From Paenibacillus sp. FSL R5-0623 (GTDB lineage: Bacteria; Bacillota; Bacilli; Paenibacillales; Paenibacillaceae), in contig NZ_CP150233.1 in NCBI RefSeq assembly GCF_037974265.1, positions 6,386,001 to 6,450,000 of the forward strand: a stretch of 64,000 nt of DNA. The letters are read 5' to 3'. The notes beneath the pieces are model-generated. The model was not told where the DNA came from. It did no database searches and saw only the letters and a program-made list of their open reading frames with translations. The position numbers and the translations under genes were made by a program. Below are positions 36,306-45,204 of the stretch, piece by piece (within the stretch, counting starts at the first letter, position 1; each line of letters begins with the position of its first letter).

Positions 36306-36334
36306 ATTATAATGTGATCTTTTTCACATTGCAA
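36306..36334 (-). promoter_or_regulatory. NADH oxidase promoter with site 3 in its spacer
   Basis: On the minus strand TTGCAA (36329-36334), 17 bp and TATAAT (36306-36311). The perfect palindrome TGTGATCTTTTTCACA arms (36313-36328) fill the spacer, a repressor-type position typical of Rex control. Confidence 0.75.
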
Positions 36335-36497
36335 TAGGTTGAGGAAAAAAAGTTTGTCACACTCCAATTTCTCACATCAATTAACTATTTCTTTAATCTC
36401 ATTGTCCCCGGTTTAGCCTTAATTTATGCTCAACTTCTATTACATGCAAACTGCTTATTGAAAAATCAACCGTCGAACGAAACCCTTTAGAATTTGC

Positions 36498-36532
36498 AAA
36501 GAACCCAAATCTCATCAGAGATTGGGCTCTTC
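36498..36532 (-). terminator. Terminator after the OYE gene
   Basis: GAACCCAAATCT pairs with AGATTGGGCTC; on the minus strand it is followed by TTCTTTG. Confidence 0.65.
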
Positions 36533-36559
36533 ATTATTAAGTAGCCATAAGGATTACAT

Positions 36560-37681
36560 TTATTTAACAATATTAAACCAGTCAGGCGCGGCTTGAATTA
36601 CATTCGAAAGTTTCTCTGGGATACGAAGCTGATCAAGTTTTGAAATATGCAATTCTGAATTCACCTCGGCTTCTCGTCCATCTAAGACCTTTTCGACCCA
36701 AAGAGGATCCATAATTAATGCATGTCCAATAGCGACTAGCGGTAAACCTGATTCTATAGCTTTAGCAGCATCATCGGGTGTCATTATAGAACCTGCAGCC
36801 ATCACAGGCACCTTACCGTTTGATCTTTCAAGTATTAATTCAAGCCGTGTTCTTCCATTTGGATTATCTACTGGCTTAGAAGACACATTATCTAATGAAG
36901 CATGTATATAATCTAAATTCTGTTTAACAAGGACATCAATGAGTTCATAGGTATCTTTCATACGCAATCCGTCCAATTTGGAGGACTCTTCAGGAGAAAT
37001 CCGGTATCCTAGCATGAATGGTTTTACAGCATGTTTTTGAATGACATCTTGTACTTCTTCAATAATGGCCAATGGAAAACGTAAGCGATTCTCAAGCGAT
37101 CCACCCCATTGATCCGTACGGTGATTTGTCGACGGCGACCAAAAATTCTGAATTAAAAATCCATGAGCCCCATGAATCTCAACACCATCAAATCCGGCCT
37201 CAATCGCTCGTCTTGTTGTGTCTCCAAAAGCACGTATAATTGATAAAATCTCCTCGTGAGATAACTCCCTTGTTTCTGGCGTTGAACCTAAAACAGTAAT
37301 TTCAGGCTCCAATGCACTCGCACTAACTGCATCTAATTCTGGTAGGGCTTTATTTCCAGCGTGGAAAATTTGCAGGATGGCAGGAGAGCCACCACTTTTT
37401 GCTGCATCGGCCAACTTTCGTAAACTTGGAGAAAATTCATCATTGTACCCCGCAAATTCGTTCGTAAAACCTTGCCCATTAGGTGTTACATGAGTACATC
37501 CTGTAATGACAAGTCCTACCCCGTTCACTCTTTGTTTGTAATACTCCACTTCTTCATCCGAAATGGTTAGGTCGTCATTGCTTGACCAAGTTGTCATAGG
37601 TGCCATAACGATTCTATTCTTAATTGTTATTCCACTTTTAAATGTGAAGGATTCAACTAATCCACTGTATCTTTGATTCAT
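36560..37681 (-). CDS. Old Yellow Enzyme-family NADH:flavin oxidoreductase
   Basis: A 373-residue FMN-binding TIM barrel (OYE/YqiG-like) that reduces activated alkenes such as enals and quinones. The FMN-site start is IKNRIVMAPMTTWSS. The active-site helix is EIHGAHGFLIQNFWSPSTNH, where the proton-donating Tyr of most OYEs (HGYL) is Phe. The end has VPVMAAGSIMTPDDA and the phosphate loop VAIGHALIMDP. GAGGG precedes the ATG. It is divergent from a MerR regulator that probably controls it, and the pair is AT-rich compared with its surroundings. Confidence 0.92.
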   Translation of the reverse strand: MNQRYSGLVESFTFKSGITIKNRIVMAPMTTWSSNDDLTISDEEVEYYKQRVNGVGLVITGCTHVTPNGQGFTNEFAGYNDEFSPSLRKLADAAKSGGSPAILQIFHAGNKALPELDAVSASALEPEITVLGSTPETRELSHEEILSIIRAFGDTTRRAIEAGFDGVEIHGAHGFLIQNFWSPSTNHRTDQWGGSLENRLRFPLAIIEEVQDVIQKHAVKPFMLGYRISPEESSKLDGLRMKDTYELIDVLVKQNLDYIHASLDNVSSKPVDNPNGRTRLELILERSNGKVPVMAAGSIMTPDDAAKAIESGLPLVAIGHALIMDPLWVEKVLDGREAEVNSELHISKLDQLRIPEKLSNVIQAAPDWFNIVK

Positions 37682-37718
37682 CCAATTACCCTCGCTCTCA
37701 TATTATCTTTTCTACTAC

Positions 37719-37749
37719 AGTATAATTAGTTACCTTAACGTCAAGTAAA
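37719..37749 (-). promoter_or_regulatory. Likely OYE promoter with MerR-like operator
   Basis: On the minus strand TATACT (37719-37724) follows a 19-bp spacer after TTTACT. The near palindrome CTTAACGTCAAG (37734-37745, 10 of 12) overlaps the upstream part. Confidence 0.5.
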
Positions 37750-37810
37750 GAAATTATTATCATGTGATCATATATGATATTTTTTGTTGTTTAATTTTAT
37801 TTATGATATA

Positions 37811-37837
37811 TTTTAGTTACAGTAACTGTAACTAAAA
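37811..37837. promoter_or_regulatory. Perfect palindrome before the MerR gene
   Basis: TTTTAGTTACAG and CTGTAACTAAAA flank TAA, a perfect 12-bp dyad 14 bp before the merR-type gene's ATG. It is a probable autoregulatory operator. Confidence 0.75.
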
Positions 37838-37850
37838 GGGGTTAATTAAA

Positions 37851-38273
37851 ATGGTATATTCAATGACATATGTAGTTGAGAATTTAAATGTATCTGCAAA
37901 AACACTTCGATTTTATGAAGAACAAGGGATTTTACCAAATATCTCTCGTGATGAAAAAGGTCGAAGAGTGTATAACAAACAACAATTAGAATGGATCTCT
38001 TTTATTCGTTGTCTCAAAGAGACAGGCATGCCCCTGTCGCAAATAAAGGCATATAAAGAACTTTATGAATTAGGAAACACAACATTTTTAACAAGAGAAG
38101 AAATGTTGATTCAGCATAAATTGGAGGTACAGAAGAAAATTGACGAAAGCTTCAAACACTTAGAAGAAATAAACTATAAATTAGCAATGTATGAACTTCA
38201 AAAAGATGAGGTAATGAAAAATCCCAACCATAACTTTAAATGTCATGGTCTAGAGACAACAATAAAGAATTAA
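37851..38273 (+). CDS. MerR-family transcriptional regulator (AdhR-like)
   Basis: A 140-residue regulator with the MerR winged helix at the start (YVVENLNVSAKTLRFYEEQG, then RRVYNKQQLEWISFIRCLKE) and a long dimerisation helix. A single Cys in the C-terminal tail (NFKCHGLE) could act as a thiol sensor of aldehydes, as in AdhR, but this is inferred. AAAAGGGG lies before the ATG. It is divergent from the OYE gene, with a perfect dyad before it. The codons are AT-rich. Confidence 0.9.
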   Translation: MVYSMTYVVENLNVSAKTLRFYEEQGILPNISRDEKGRRVYNKQQLEWISFIRCLKETGMPLSQIKAYKELYELGNTTFLTREEMLIQHKLEVQKKIDESFKHLEEINYKLAMYELQKDEVMKNPNHNFKCHGLETTIKN

Positions 38274-38337
38274 ACGCAATCATGGAGCCAACTCCTACCT
38301 GTGATGAGAATAAAGCCACGTATACAAATTCATCAAA

Positions 38338-38372
38338 GAAGCCTATCCTCGCTAATGCAAGGATAGGCTTCT
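38338..38372. terminator. Bidirectional terminator
   Basis: AGAAGCCTATCCT and AGGATAGGCTTCT form a perfect 13-bp stem between the convergent MerR and peroxidase genes. Confidence 0.9.
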
Positions 38373-38385
38373 CAACATTCATGTA

Positions 38386-38865
38386 TTAACCGAGTAATTT
38401 TTCGATGTCTGCAATCATTGTCTCCGGTGATTCCTTTGGTTCAACACGACCTACCACTTCACCTTCACGGTTAACAAGGAACTTGGTGAAGTTCCATTGG
38501 ATGTCGCTTGTTTCACCTACGCCAGGTTGTTGCTCCTTCAGGTATTGGAACAGGGGATGGGTTTCCTCACCATTCACATCTACCTTGGCAAACACCGGGA
38601 AATTCACGCCATAGTTAATCTGGCAAAATGATTCCGCTTCCTCACTTGTACCTGGCTCCTGCCCTCCAAACTGGTTACAAGGGAAACCCAGTACAACCAA
38701 GCCTTGATCGCGATAACGATCATAGAGCTTTTGCAATTCACCGTATTGCGGGGTCAGCCCACACTTGCTGGCTGTATTGGCAATGACCAATACCTTACCT
38801 TGATACAGATCCAGTGAGACTTCTTGGTTAGCGGTGGTTACCGCCTGATATGAATATACGGACAT
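38386..38865 (-). CDS. Glutathione peroxidase-family thiol peroxidase
   Basis: A 159-residue cytoplasmic peroxidase of the Gpx/BsaA type. The peroxidatic Cys35 is in NTASKCGLTPQY. The partner Gln and Trp lie in FPCNQFGGQEPG and WNFTKFLVNREG. As in other bacterial forms it probably uses thioredoxin rather than glutathione. ATG 38865 has GGGAGG 8 bp upstream; an extended frame to 38886 would put it inside. It lies downstream of the Fur-controlled ATPase gene but a terminator separates them. Confidence 0.92.
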   Translation of the reverse strand: MSVYSYQAVTTANQEVSLDLYQGKVLVIANTASKCGLTPQYGELQKLYDRYRDQGLVVLGFPCNQFGGQEPGTSEEAESFCQINYGVNFPVFAKVDVNGEETHPLFQYLKEQQPGVGETSDIQWNFTKFLVNREGEVVGRVEPKESPETMIADIEKLLG

Positions 38866-39016
38866 GACTGATTCCTCCCATGACATATGTTGGTTTGGGC
38901 TGTTGCGAGCACGTTGGCATAACCAATGAACCCACAGCCTGTCCTATTATTATAGACCTGATCCGATGCGATTACCAAATCTCGGATCTCCCCATATTCC
39001 ATTGCTCCCATGAATG

Positions 39017-39050
39017 CAAAAGAGCCGCGTGCAATAGCGCACAGCGGCTT
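39017..39050 (-). terminator. Terminator after the siderophore ATPase gene
   Basis: On the minus strand AGCCGCTGTGC pairs with GCACGCGGCT and is followed by CTTTTGC. Confidence 0.8.
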
Positions 39051-39087
39051 CATTCTATAATGTATGGACCACATATGGCCCATTTCG

Positions 39088-39972
39088 TTAACTTCCTGTC
39101 GCTTGAACACGTGGTTCTGTCCGTCCTCCAGCATGAACCATCGCACTGTTCATGACCATCTGCTCTGGCGTCTTCGATTGCTGACGTTCGCCTGCAAGAG
39201 CGTAAGGCAAGCAGAGCGGTACACCGGAGCGTGGATCAATCACGATATCTGCTTCAATGTTAAATACTTCACGAAGTACATCCGAATTCATAACTTCCAC
39301 AGGTGAACCATGAGCGATGGCTTTACCTTTTTTGATACCAATCATGTGATGTGCGTAGCGGGAAGCATGATTCAAGTCATGCACAACCATAACAATGGTA
39401 CGGTTGGCTGTGGCATTCAGTTGCTCCAGTAATTGCAATACTTCGAGCTGGTGAGCCATATCCAGGAACGTAGTCGGCTCGTCCAGGAAAAGGATATCTG
39501 TTTCTTGTGCAAGTGCCATAGCAATCCAGGCACGTTGACGCTGTCCACCGGACAGTTGATCAATCGGACGATCATGGAATTCAGTCATGGCTGTCACTTC
39601 GATAGCCCACTCAATCATACGTTTATCTTCCGCACGCATGGAACCAAATCCTTTTTGATAAGGAAAGCGACCATACGATACCAGTTCAGTAACGGTAAGA
39701 CCTTCAGGGGCTGTTGGATTCTGTGGCAAAATCGCAAGTTGCTTGGCAACTTCACGCGTGGACTGTTTATGGATGGACTTCCCGTCGAGCAATACATTAC
39801 CTGCTTTTGGAGCCATAATACGTGCCATCGTTTTCAGGATGGTTGACTTCCCTGAACCATTGGCTCCAACAAGTGCTGTAATTTTTCCTTGGGGAATCTG
39901 AATGTTCAGATCCTCTACAATTAGTCTTTCCTCATAAGCGATATCCAGCTTGGTCGTCTCCAGACGAAACAT
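39088..39972 (-). CDS. Iron-siderophore ABC transporter ATP-binding protein (FecE/YusV-like)
   Basis: A 294-residue ATPase. Walker A is GANGSGKST (36-44), the signature is LSGGQRQRAW, Walker B is ILFLDEPTTFLD, and the switch is MVVHDLNHASRYAHHM. The segment YGRFPYQKGFG is typical of siderophore ATPases. A polar tail of about 25 residues follows the usual end. It is encoded alone without permease, as is Bacillus YusV, which energises several siderophore permeases. A perfect Fur box lies upstream. It probably serves the binding protein at 16444. Confidence 0.93.
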   Translation of the reverse strand: MFRLETTKLDIAYEERLIVEDLNIQIPQGKITALVGANGSGKSTILKTMARIMAPKAGNVLLDGKSIHKQSTREVAKQLAILPQNPTAPEGLTVTELVSYGRFPYQKGFGSMRAEDKRMIEWAIEVTAMTEFHDRPIDQLSGGQRQRAWIAMALAQETDILFLDEPTTFLDMAHQLEVLQLLEQLNATANRTIVMVVHDLNHASRYAHHMIGIKKGKAIAHGSPVEVMNSDVLREVFNIEADIVIDPRSGVPLCLPYALAGERQQSKTPEQMVMNSAMVHAGGRTEPRVQATGS

Positions 39973-40082
39973 GCGATCATCCCTCTCTCATTTATCCCGG
40001 TTATGTAATCCGGCTATGGCAACAAAAACGAAATTGAAATTCTGTGTATTTCCGACGCAAATATCTTCTACACTAAAGATAC

Positions 40083-40097
40083 TGATAATCATTATCA
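40083..40097. promoter_or_regulatory. Fur box (perfect 7-1-7)
   Basis: TGATAATCATTATCA equals the Bacillus Fur consensus in all specified positions. It is about 110 bp upstream of the ATPase gene. Confidence 0.9.
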
Positions 40098-40261
40098 TTT
40101 GTCAACATAAAAAACCAAATTTTCTTCTCTTTTTGTGCTTTATTTGGTCTTTCTATAGCAGGAATCCCCCTCTTTTCTCAAGTACACATGAGATCTTTTC
40201 TCATTCATTCCGCGCACTTTATCACTTCTGACTGTCTTTCAAACTCTTGAATCGCAAATTT

Positions 40262-40471
40262 TGTGTCCGAATTGTGAATGTGGCCCCTCCGATGACAGAA
40301 CAACCTTCTGATCGCTGTTATCCCCAGATTTTTTGATCCTTTTGTAAAGGGTAAATCCGGGGATAGCATATGCTTCCGATGTAGCTTTCCTTTAGAAAGC
40401 TTTTAGGCGAACGCTTCACTTCTTCAGGTTATTTCTGTCCTCTCCGTTTTTGTGTAAATGTTAGTTCAATC
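40262..40471 (+). repeat. Dispersed hairpin repeat, copy E
   Basis: A long-type copy with the extra hairpin AGCTTTCCTTTAGAAAGCT. The left terminal arm is eroded (only CTCCGATGACAGAAC onward matches well); the right end is GTGTAAATGTTAGTTCAAT. It lies between the Fur-controlled ATPase gene and the end of the GTPase/tubulin cluster. Confidence 0.85.
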
Positions 40472-40490
40472 TATCCAGCCGCCATATCAA

Positions 40491-40531
40491 ACAAAAAAAG
40501 ATGACCTTGAAATTCAAGTTCAAGGTCATCT
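40491..40531 (-). terminator. Terminator of the GTPase/tubulin cluster
   Basis: AGATGACCTTGAA and TTCAAGGTCATCT form a perfect stem. On the minus strand it is followed by TTTTTTT, about 100 bp after the last stop codon. Confidence 0.88.
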
Positions 40532-40627
40532 CACATACGCCTATTTAATAAGTATGAAGTCAGCATTTTTCATTAATGGATCAAAACACACTTAATGAAT
40601 CTATGCAATACGCTCAATTAATATGCT

Positions 40628-43600
40628 TTACAGCTTAGGCTGTGGCATCAATTGGATCACCGTCATACTGCCCTGCGTACTCTTCACACTGACAATGCTC
40701 TCGGCATCCATATTCGCTGGAAGATCAATCTGCAATCCATACGGATAGAGACGATCTACCTCTCCAATAGACATCTGTGCAGGAGTGTTCGCATCCGCAT
40801 CCTGTTCATTAGATACAGATGTGTCAGGCGATGTGGAACCAGTAACTTGATCTGCATCCGTACCTTGATCCGTGTCTCCACTCGCAGCATTAGACGATGC
40901 ATTCGTCCCTGTATCCGTTGTTGTATCGGTAGCAGGATCTGAAGTGGAATCACCAGATGTTGAAGGATCGGCCTGTTGATCGCCATCCTCCGTCTGCTCT
41001 GAGTTCCCCGCGTTTCCCGCTGACGACCCATCCGTACTCCCTTCGGAAGTACTTCCTGAACTACTATCGGAAGGAACTTGCTTATCTGGCTCCACATTCC
41101 GATTAAAACTCTCCCACTTACCTGTAGTATCCAACTCCTGAGTGCTATCATCCTTCATCGTCAATTGAAGTTTGCCTTGCTCAAACTCAGTGCTTCCCGT
41201 ATCATTCCTGAAACGGATCACCAGTTGAGCAGGTAATTCCGTACCCTCCTGGTCACTCGCAGGAATCATATAAGCAATCTGCTCCGCGAGCTGCACCTCA
41301 GGTTCAGCCGGTATGACAGGCTCCTGGGGAGATGGAGGGGATGCCGCTGGCGGCTCTACAGAATCTTTCATCCATGCATATGTACCGCCAGCAATACCAA
41401 GAACCAGGATCAAGAGGATTAATCCGAACAGATTTTTCCTTTTACCCGTTAGCATCCGCACCAGTGGAGAGGACAATTCCGTCTTCGCACGATCATAGAC
41501 CGGCTTCATTGTCTTGCTGGCTCTTACGTAATACGGTTTGAAAGCTGACTTCGACTTGAAAGCTTCACGGTCATGGGCTTTGAAATACGCCACGATGGCA
41601 TCCGCATATCCTTTATGCGCATTGGAACCCCGGACAAACATTCGATGATCTCCTGACCATTCGAAGAATGGATACAGCCCTTCAGCACGACTCGCATTGG
41701 TGCGGATGAATTCAATCAGGCCAGGATAATCCAACCGATTGCTGCCGCTTCCTCCCCGGTAAAAAGCCATCGGCAAAGCTTCATATGCCGCGATCCCCGG
41801 ATGAGTCTGCAGCTCTCCGGCAAGCCAGCGACGCGTCCAGCGTTGAAGTTCATTGCGCTCTGCCAGGGAAAGTGCCTCCAATGCCTCTTCTTCATTCCCC
41901 TCGCCACTAAGCCACGCTCTCGCAGCCAGCATCATGTTCGTTCGAGCAGATACATCAGAGCCCTGACGTGCCGCCCAATCCCGAACCTCATTACCATGCT
42001 GCAAAATATCAATGCTTAACAGCTGTTCACGGTTAACCCGTTCCAGATCCAGATCCTGAATCATAAACAGGTTAATGACATAAGCCAGCTTGTCTGCAAG
42101 GCGGGTTAACTCCTCCTGATATGCCGGATCTTGACTGGCAGACGGAGATCCCCCTTTTCGATTAGGGCGGACTGTAGCTTCAGATTGACCAATTCGTGCC
42201 GTAATGCCTGTATCATAGGTGACATCAGCGGATACCCGATCCAGTATGCTAACACGCTGGAGGGCTTCATTCGCAGATTGTACCGGATTAGGCGCAGAAC
42301 ATAACCGTTCACGCAGCTCATTGGCTGTCCGCTCCTGCAAGAAGCTGTAGTGGATCGCAGATGGATGGGACGTAACCCATCTTCGGATCACTTCCACAAC
42401 GTTCGCTGCCGATTCCGTGCGTTTCAGCTGATTGTCCAGATAAGGCTCGAACAACAGCTTGGTAAGCGATTCATTAGCCAGCACTTTATCAAAGAAAGCT
42501 CGATTCAGCTGCGGATCCCGATCCAGCACAGCATACAATTCCTGCACAGCACGCATACGCTTCTGGGCGCGGGCATTATTCACACCGTAGATGAAATAGT
42601 CCACAATCCGGGATTGCACCACAGGCGCGGCAACACTGAAATATTCTCCAATGCGAGCTGCGACGTCTTCTTCGGGTACGTTCTCACGCTTCACGCTGTC
42701 CAGTTCCCTGCTGAGCAAGGTCAGGAACAGCTCGTTCAGACGGGAACGTTGCTGCGATCCACCTTCCGGCTTCAAATAGGTCAGTAAGCCACTCAGGACA
42801 TGACTTTTGTTATCCAGATACAGGTCTTCCATGCCTTGTTCAAGACCATAGAACACCGCAAGTTCTCCATATGCTTCAAAGGAAAGTTCCCGCCCAGGTT
42901 CCATGCCGGACAACATTTCATCCGCAAACGTATAGAACGCATCCGCGGCACCAGGTTCCTGCAATAAGGCCCAGGCGAATTCCGCATAAGGTAACTTCGC
43001 CACAGATGCATCCGCATGTGTCACTCTGCCGGATACCAGATCAAAGGTGAAATCCTTCTCCGTATTCCGGTCTTTCGGACGCAACGTTCCTCGCTCTACA
43101 AACTGGACGTGAATGCCCTTCTTGGCCTGTGGCTCCTTGGCAAACGTCATGAATCCCAGCTGCCGCCGGAATGCGTAGGGTAAAGCCGTGTACAGCAAAC
43201 GTAACAATTTTTTGGCCCCTGCGGTCACTTCCTCTGCGGGAAGGTCCAGCGCAATGTATACTTTTCTGCGTGTCGCTACAGACTGCATTACCGCATAGAG
43301 CAGGCGCTTGAACAGCACTTCGTTCATTTTCAAAGCGCTCAGCACTTGGGTTGGTGATCCTACGACAGCATCGGTCGCCCCACCCTGTCCGCTCCTAGGT
43401 GATATAGGCAATTCAGCAAGCGCCGGCAGAACTGTACCTTGTTCGATGTCATAGGACGTGGCGAACACGGCATCCAGCCAGCCGCCTTGTTTCATCTGCT
43501 CTTCCGAGCGTTCGGGAGACAAGACGTAATTATGTGCAAAAAAGGCACTGCGCAGCCCGGTGAAATCCGCAGACTGGTACACATTTTGCCCAAGGATCGT

Positions 43601-43849
43601 CTCTCCACTCTCCAGATGAAGCAGGTGAATGGAAGCTGGAAACTTCGTCTCGTCCTTCTCGCTACGGCCTGTTAGCTCCGCTGGAGCGTCATAGACACAG
43701 TAGGGGTGAAGCACTTTTTTGATAAAAGAAGGGTCCAGTCCCGGCGATGCCGCAACCGTATCAAACCCCTCTGTTGTGCGAAACACCCCGCGCCGCTCTC
43801 GGGTATACAACTGTTGTTCAATGGGCGGGGTTATGGAAGAACGCATCAT
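40628..43849 (-). CDS. Membrane-anchored GAP1-like (GTPase-associated) protein
   Basis: A 1073-residue protein. The N-terminal part, which includes EQQLYTRERRGVFRTTEGFD and FFAHNYVLSPE, matches what I know as GTPase-associated protein 1 (GAP1-N/M) domains, a conflict-system family named for linkage with GTPase genes. One membrane helix at about 804-824 (NLFGLILLILVLGIAGGTYA) divides a large cytoplasmic part from an outer tail rich in Ser, Thr, Asp and Gly, ending in a small beta-type segment. Its ATG overlaps the stop of the GTPase gene (ATGA), so the products should be stoichiometric partners. Function unknown; regulation or coupling of the GTPase to the envelope is inferred. Confidence 0.8.
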   Translation of the reverse strand: MMRSSITPPIEQQLYTRERRGVFRTTEGFDTVAASPGLDPSFIKKVLHPYCVYDAPAELTGRSEKDETKFPASIHLLHLESGETILGQNVYQSADFTGLRSAFFAHNYVLSPERSEEQMKQGGWLDAVFATSYDIEQGTVLPALAELPISPRSGQGGATDAVVGSPTQVLSALKMNEVLFKRLLYAVMQSVATRRKVYIALDLPAEEVTAGAKKLLRLLYTALPYAFRRQLGFMTFAKEPQAKKGIHVQFVERGTLRPKDRNTEKDFTFDLVSGRVTHADASVAKLPYAEFAWALLQEPGAADAFYTFADEMLSGMEPGRELSFEAYGELAVFYGLEQGMEDLYLDNKSHVLSGLLTYLKPEGGSQQRSRLNELFLTLLSRELDSVKRENVPEEDVAARIGEYFSVAAPVVQSRIVDYFIYGVNNARAQKRMRAVQELYAVLDRDPQLNRAFFDKVLANESLTKLLFEPYLDNQLKRTESAANVVEVIRRWVTSHPSAIHYSFLQERTANELRERLCSAPNPVQSANEALQRVSILDRVSADVTYDTGITARIGQSEATVRPNRKGGSPSASQDPAYQEELTRLADKLAYVINLFMIQDLDLERVNREQLLSIDILQHGNEVRDWAARQGSDVSARTNMMLAARAWLSGEGNEEEALEALSLAERNELQRWTRRWLAGELQTHPGIAAYEALPMAFYRGGSGSNRLDYPGLIEFIRTNASRAEGLYPFFEWSGDHRMFVRGSNAHKGYADAIVAYFKAHDREAFKSKSAFKPYYVRASKTMKPVYDRAKTELSSPLVRMLTGKRKNLFGLILLILVLGIAGGTYAWMKDSVEPPAASPPSPQEPVIPAEPEVQLAEQIAYMIPASDQEGTELPAQLVIRFRNDTGSTEFEQGKLQLTMKDDSTQELDTTGKWESFNRNVEPDKQVPSDSSSGSTSEGSTDGSSAGNAGNSEQTEDGDQQADPSTSGDSTSDPATDTTTDTGTNASSNAASGDTDQGTDADQVTGSTSPDTSVSNEQDADANTPAQMSIGEVDRLYPYGLQIDLPANMDAESIVSVKSTQGSMTVIQLMPQPKL

Positions 43850-45105
43850 CCCACTCTCCCCTCAATGTACTTCAGCTTGTACAGCAGCCACAGGAAGGGT
43901 TCATCCACGCGGATCGGGCTAACCACACCCTGCAATTTCATATCCACCGGATTACTGCCCAACGCAGATACTGCGAAATAGGCTGTATCCTTGAAGTACA
44001 CATCCATCGTTCCCTTGAACGGACGATCCACCTTCTCGATAAAACGCCGGATCTCCCCGTCGATATTCTCGAACTCGGTTAAGTCAAACCAATCGCGGTG
44101 CACCATGTTGCGGAAGACATTACTGTTGGATTTGATATAATCGCCCTCTTCATCCTTGAGGGAATGCAGCATGTCGCTTTTCGTAAGCACAACGGCTGTT
44201 GGAATATTGGTCTTGGCTTTATCCTGATACGCGATAAAATCTCCGAACATCGTCAGTACCACGTCACGTGGCTCATCGTATCGTGGTGTCCACTCTCCCG
44301 GCTCATTGCCGAGGTTAATGCGGATTTTGTCCCGAATTGAACGAATCTGAAGCGGGTCCACCATAAACAGAATACCTGCCGAGTTCTTGATGTGCTGCCC
44401 GTGAAGTCCGAGATAATCCTGCTCCACCATACCTTCACCTGCAACGTCAAAGAAAACCAGTGTCAGCGGTGCTTTATCTTCATCCTTGAACACAAACTGA
44501 AAGATAAACGGCTCCTGCAACTTTTCCTTCTGTGTGGAATCCAGCAGATCCCCCCGTTCGAACAACGGTTCTTCATAATCCGCACGGAACCGGCGGCTGA
44601 TCTCCGCATTCAATGGCATGCAAGCCGCGTCAAAATGATCGGCCGTATAATGCTGCAACGTATGAATTAATGAAGTCATGTAGACGGATTTACCTACCTG
44701 GGATGCACCAATGATGGATATGATGTTGCTCGGTGCTTTACCTGCCGTAACAGGTAGCTCGTTATGACACTGCGGACACAATCGGCGGCGCGTAACGACA
44801 CCATACCGATCGTTCAGACCCATCACGATGTTATCTGAATAAATGCGATGTTCCTCCGGTACATCATGCGGAGCCAATACAGCCTCCATATCAAATACCG
44901 TGTCGAGTCCGAACCTTTCGCGATACCGATTCAACTTCGCATCTTCCCCGAGTGCGTAGTCCTCATCATCATCGCGGTGATGGGCGGCACGGAACACCAC
45001 CTCTTCTGGTGAAAACTTGCTGAAACAATAAGGGCATACAATATCGTAAAACAGCGGACGTTCCTCCGGCTGTTGTCTCTTCAAAAACCGACTAAAAAAG
45101 CTCAT
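43846..45105 (-). CDS. TRAFAC-type GTPase with split zinc ribbon
   Basis: A 419-residue protein. Two Cys pairs, CPYC (24-27) and CPQC (about 108-111), flank a linker and form a split zinc ribbon. The P-loop is GASQVGKS (about 133-140), the G3 motif is FFDVAGEG (about 220) and G4 is TKSD (about 307), so GTP binding and hydrolysis are well supported. No membrane helix is seen. ATG 45105 follows GGGGAGTGG; the frame to 45180 runs into repeat F. The protein is probably the switch of the cluster, with the GAP1-like protein, translated by overlap, as partner. Confidence 0.88.
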   Translation of the reverse strand: MSFFSRFLKRQQPEERPLFYDIVCPYCFSKFSPEEVVFRAAHHRDDDEDYALGEDAKLNRYRERFGLDTVFDMEAVLAPHDVPEEHRIYSDNIVMGLNDRYGVVTRRRLCPQCHNELPVTAGKAPSNIISIIGASQVGKSVYMTSLIHTLQHYTADHFDAACMPLNAEISRRFRADYEEPLFERGDLLDSTQKEKLQEPFIFQFVFKDEDKAPLTLVFFDVAGEGMVEQDYLGLHGQHIKNSAGILFMVDPLQIRSIRDKIRINLGNEPGEWTPRYDEPRDVVLTMFGDFIAYQDKAKTNIPTAVVLTKSDMLHSLKDEEGDYIKSNSNVFRNMVHRDWFDLTEFENIDGEIRRFIEKVDRPFKGTMDVYFKDTAYFAVSALGSNPVDMKLQGVVSPIRVDEPFLWLLYKLKYIEGRVG

Positions 45106-45128
45106 AGCCACTCCCCTCCCCTGATCAG

Positions 45129-45204
45129 TCAGACTAAGGTGATTTACACTTGCACTACGATGACAGAGTAACCTTCCCATCGCTAGTCCAACTATCTAGT
45201 CTGA
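45129..45204 (+). repeat. Dispersed hairpin repeat, copy F (minimal, 76 bp)
   Basis: Only the left landmark block remains (TTTACACTTG, GATGACAGAGTAACCTTCC, ATCGCT) between perfect outer arms TCAGACTA and TAGTCTGA. The arms differ from other copies. The right arm holds the stop codon of the neighbouring gene. Confidence 0.75.

Noticed and set aside
36245..36328. Fnr activation of the NADH oxidase gene
   Set aside because: No site falls at -41.5 of a good -10 box; the best site is inside the promoter spacer, which fits repression.
38838..39146. 102-codon frame between the ATPase and peroxidase genes
   Set aside because: It crosses a clear terminator and overlaps both neighbours without a ribosome-binding site.
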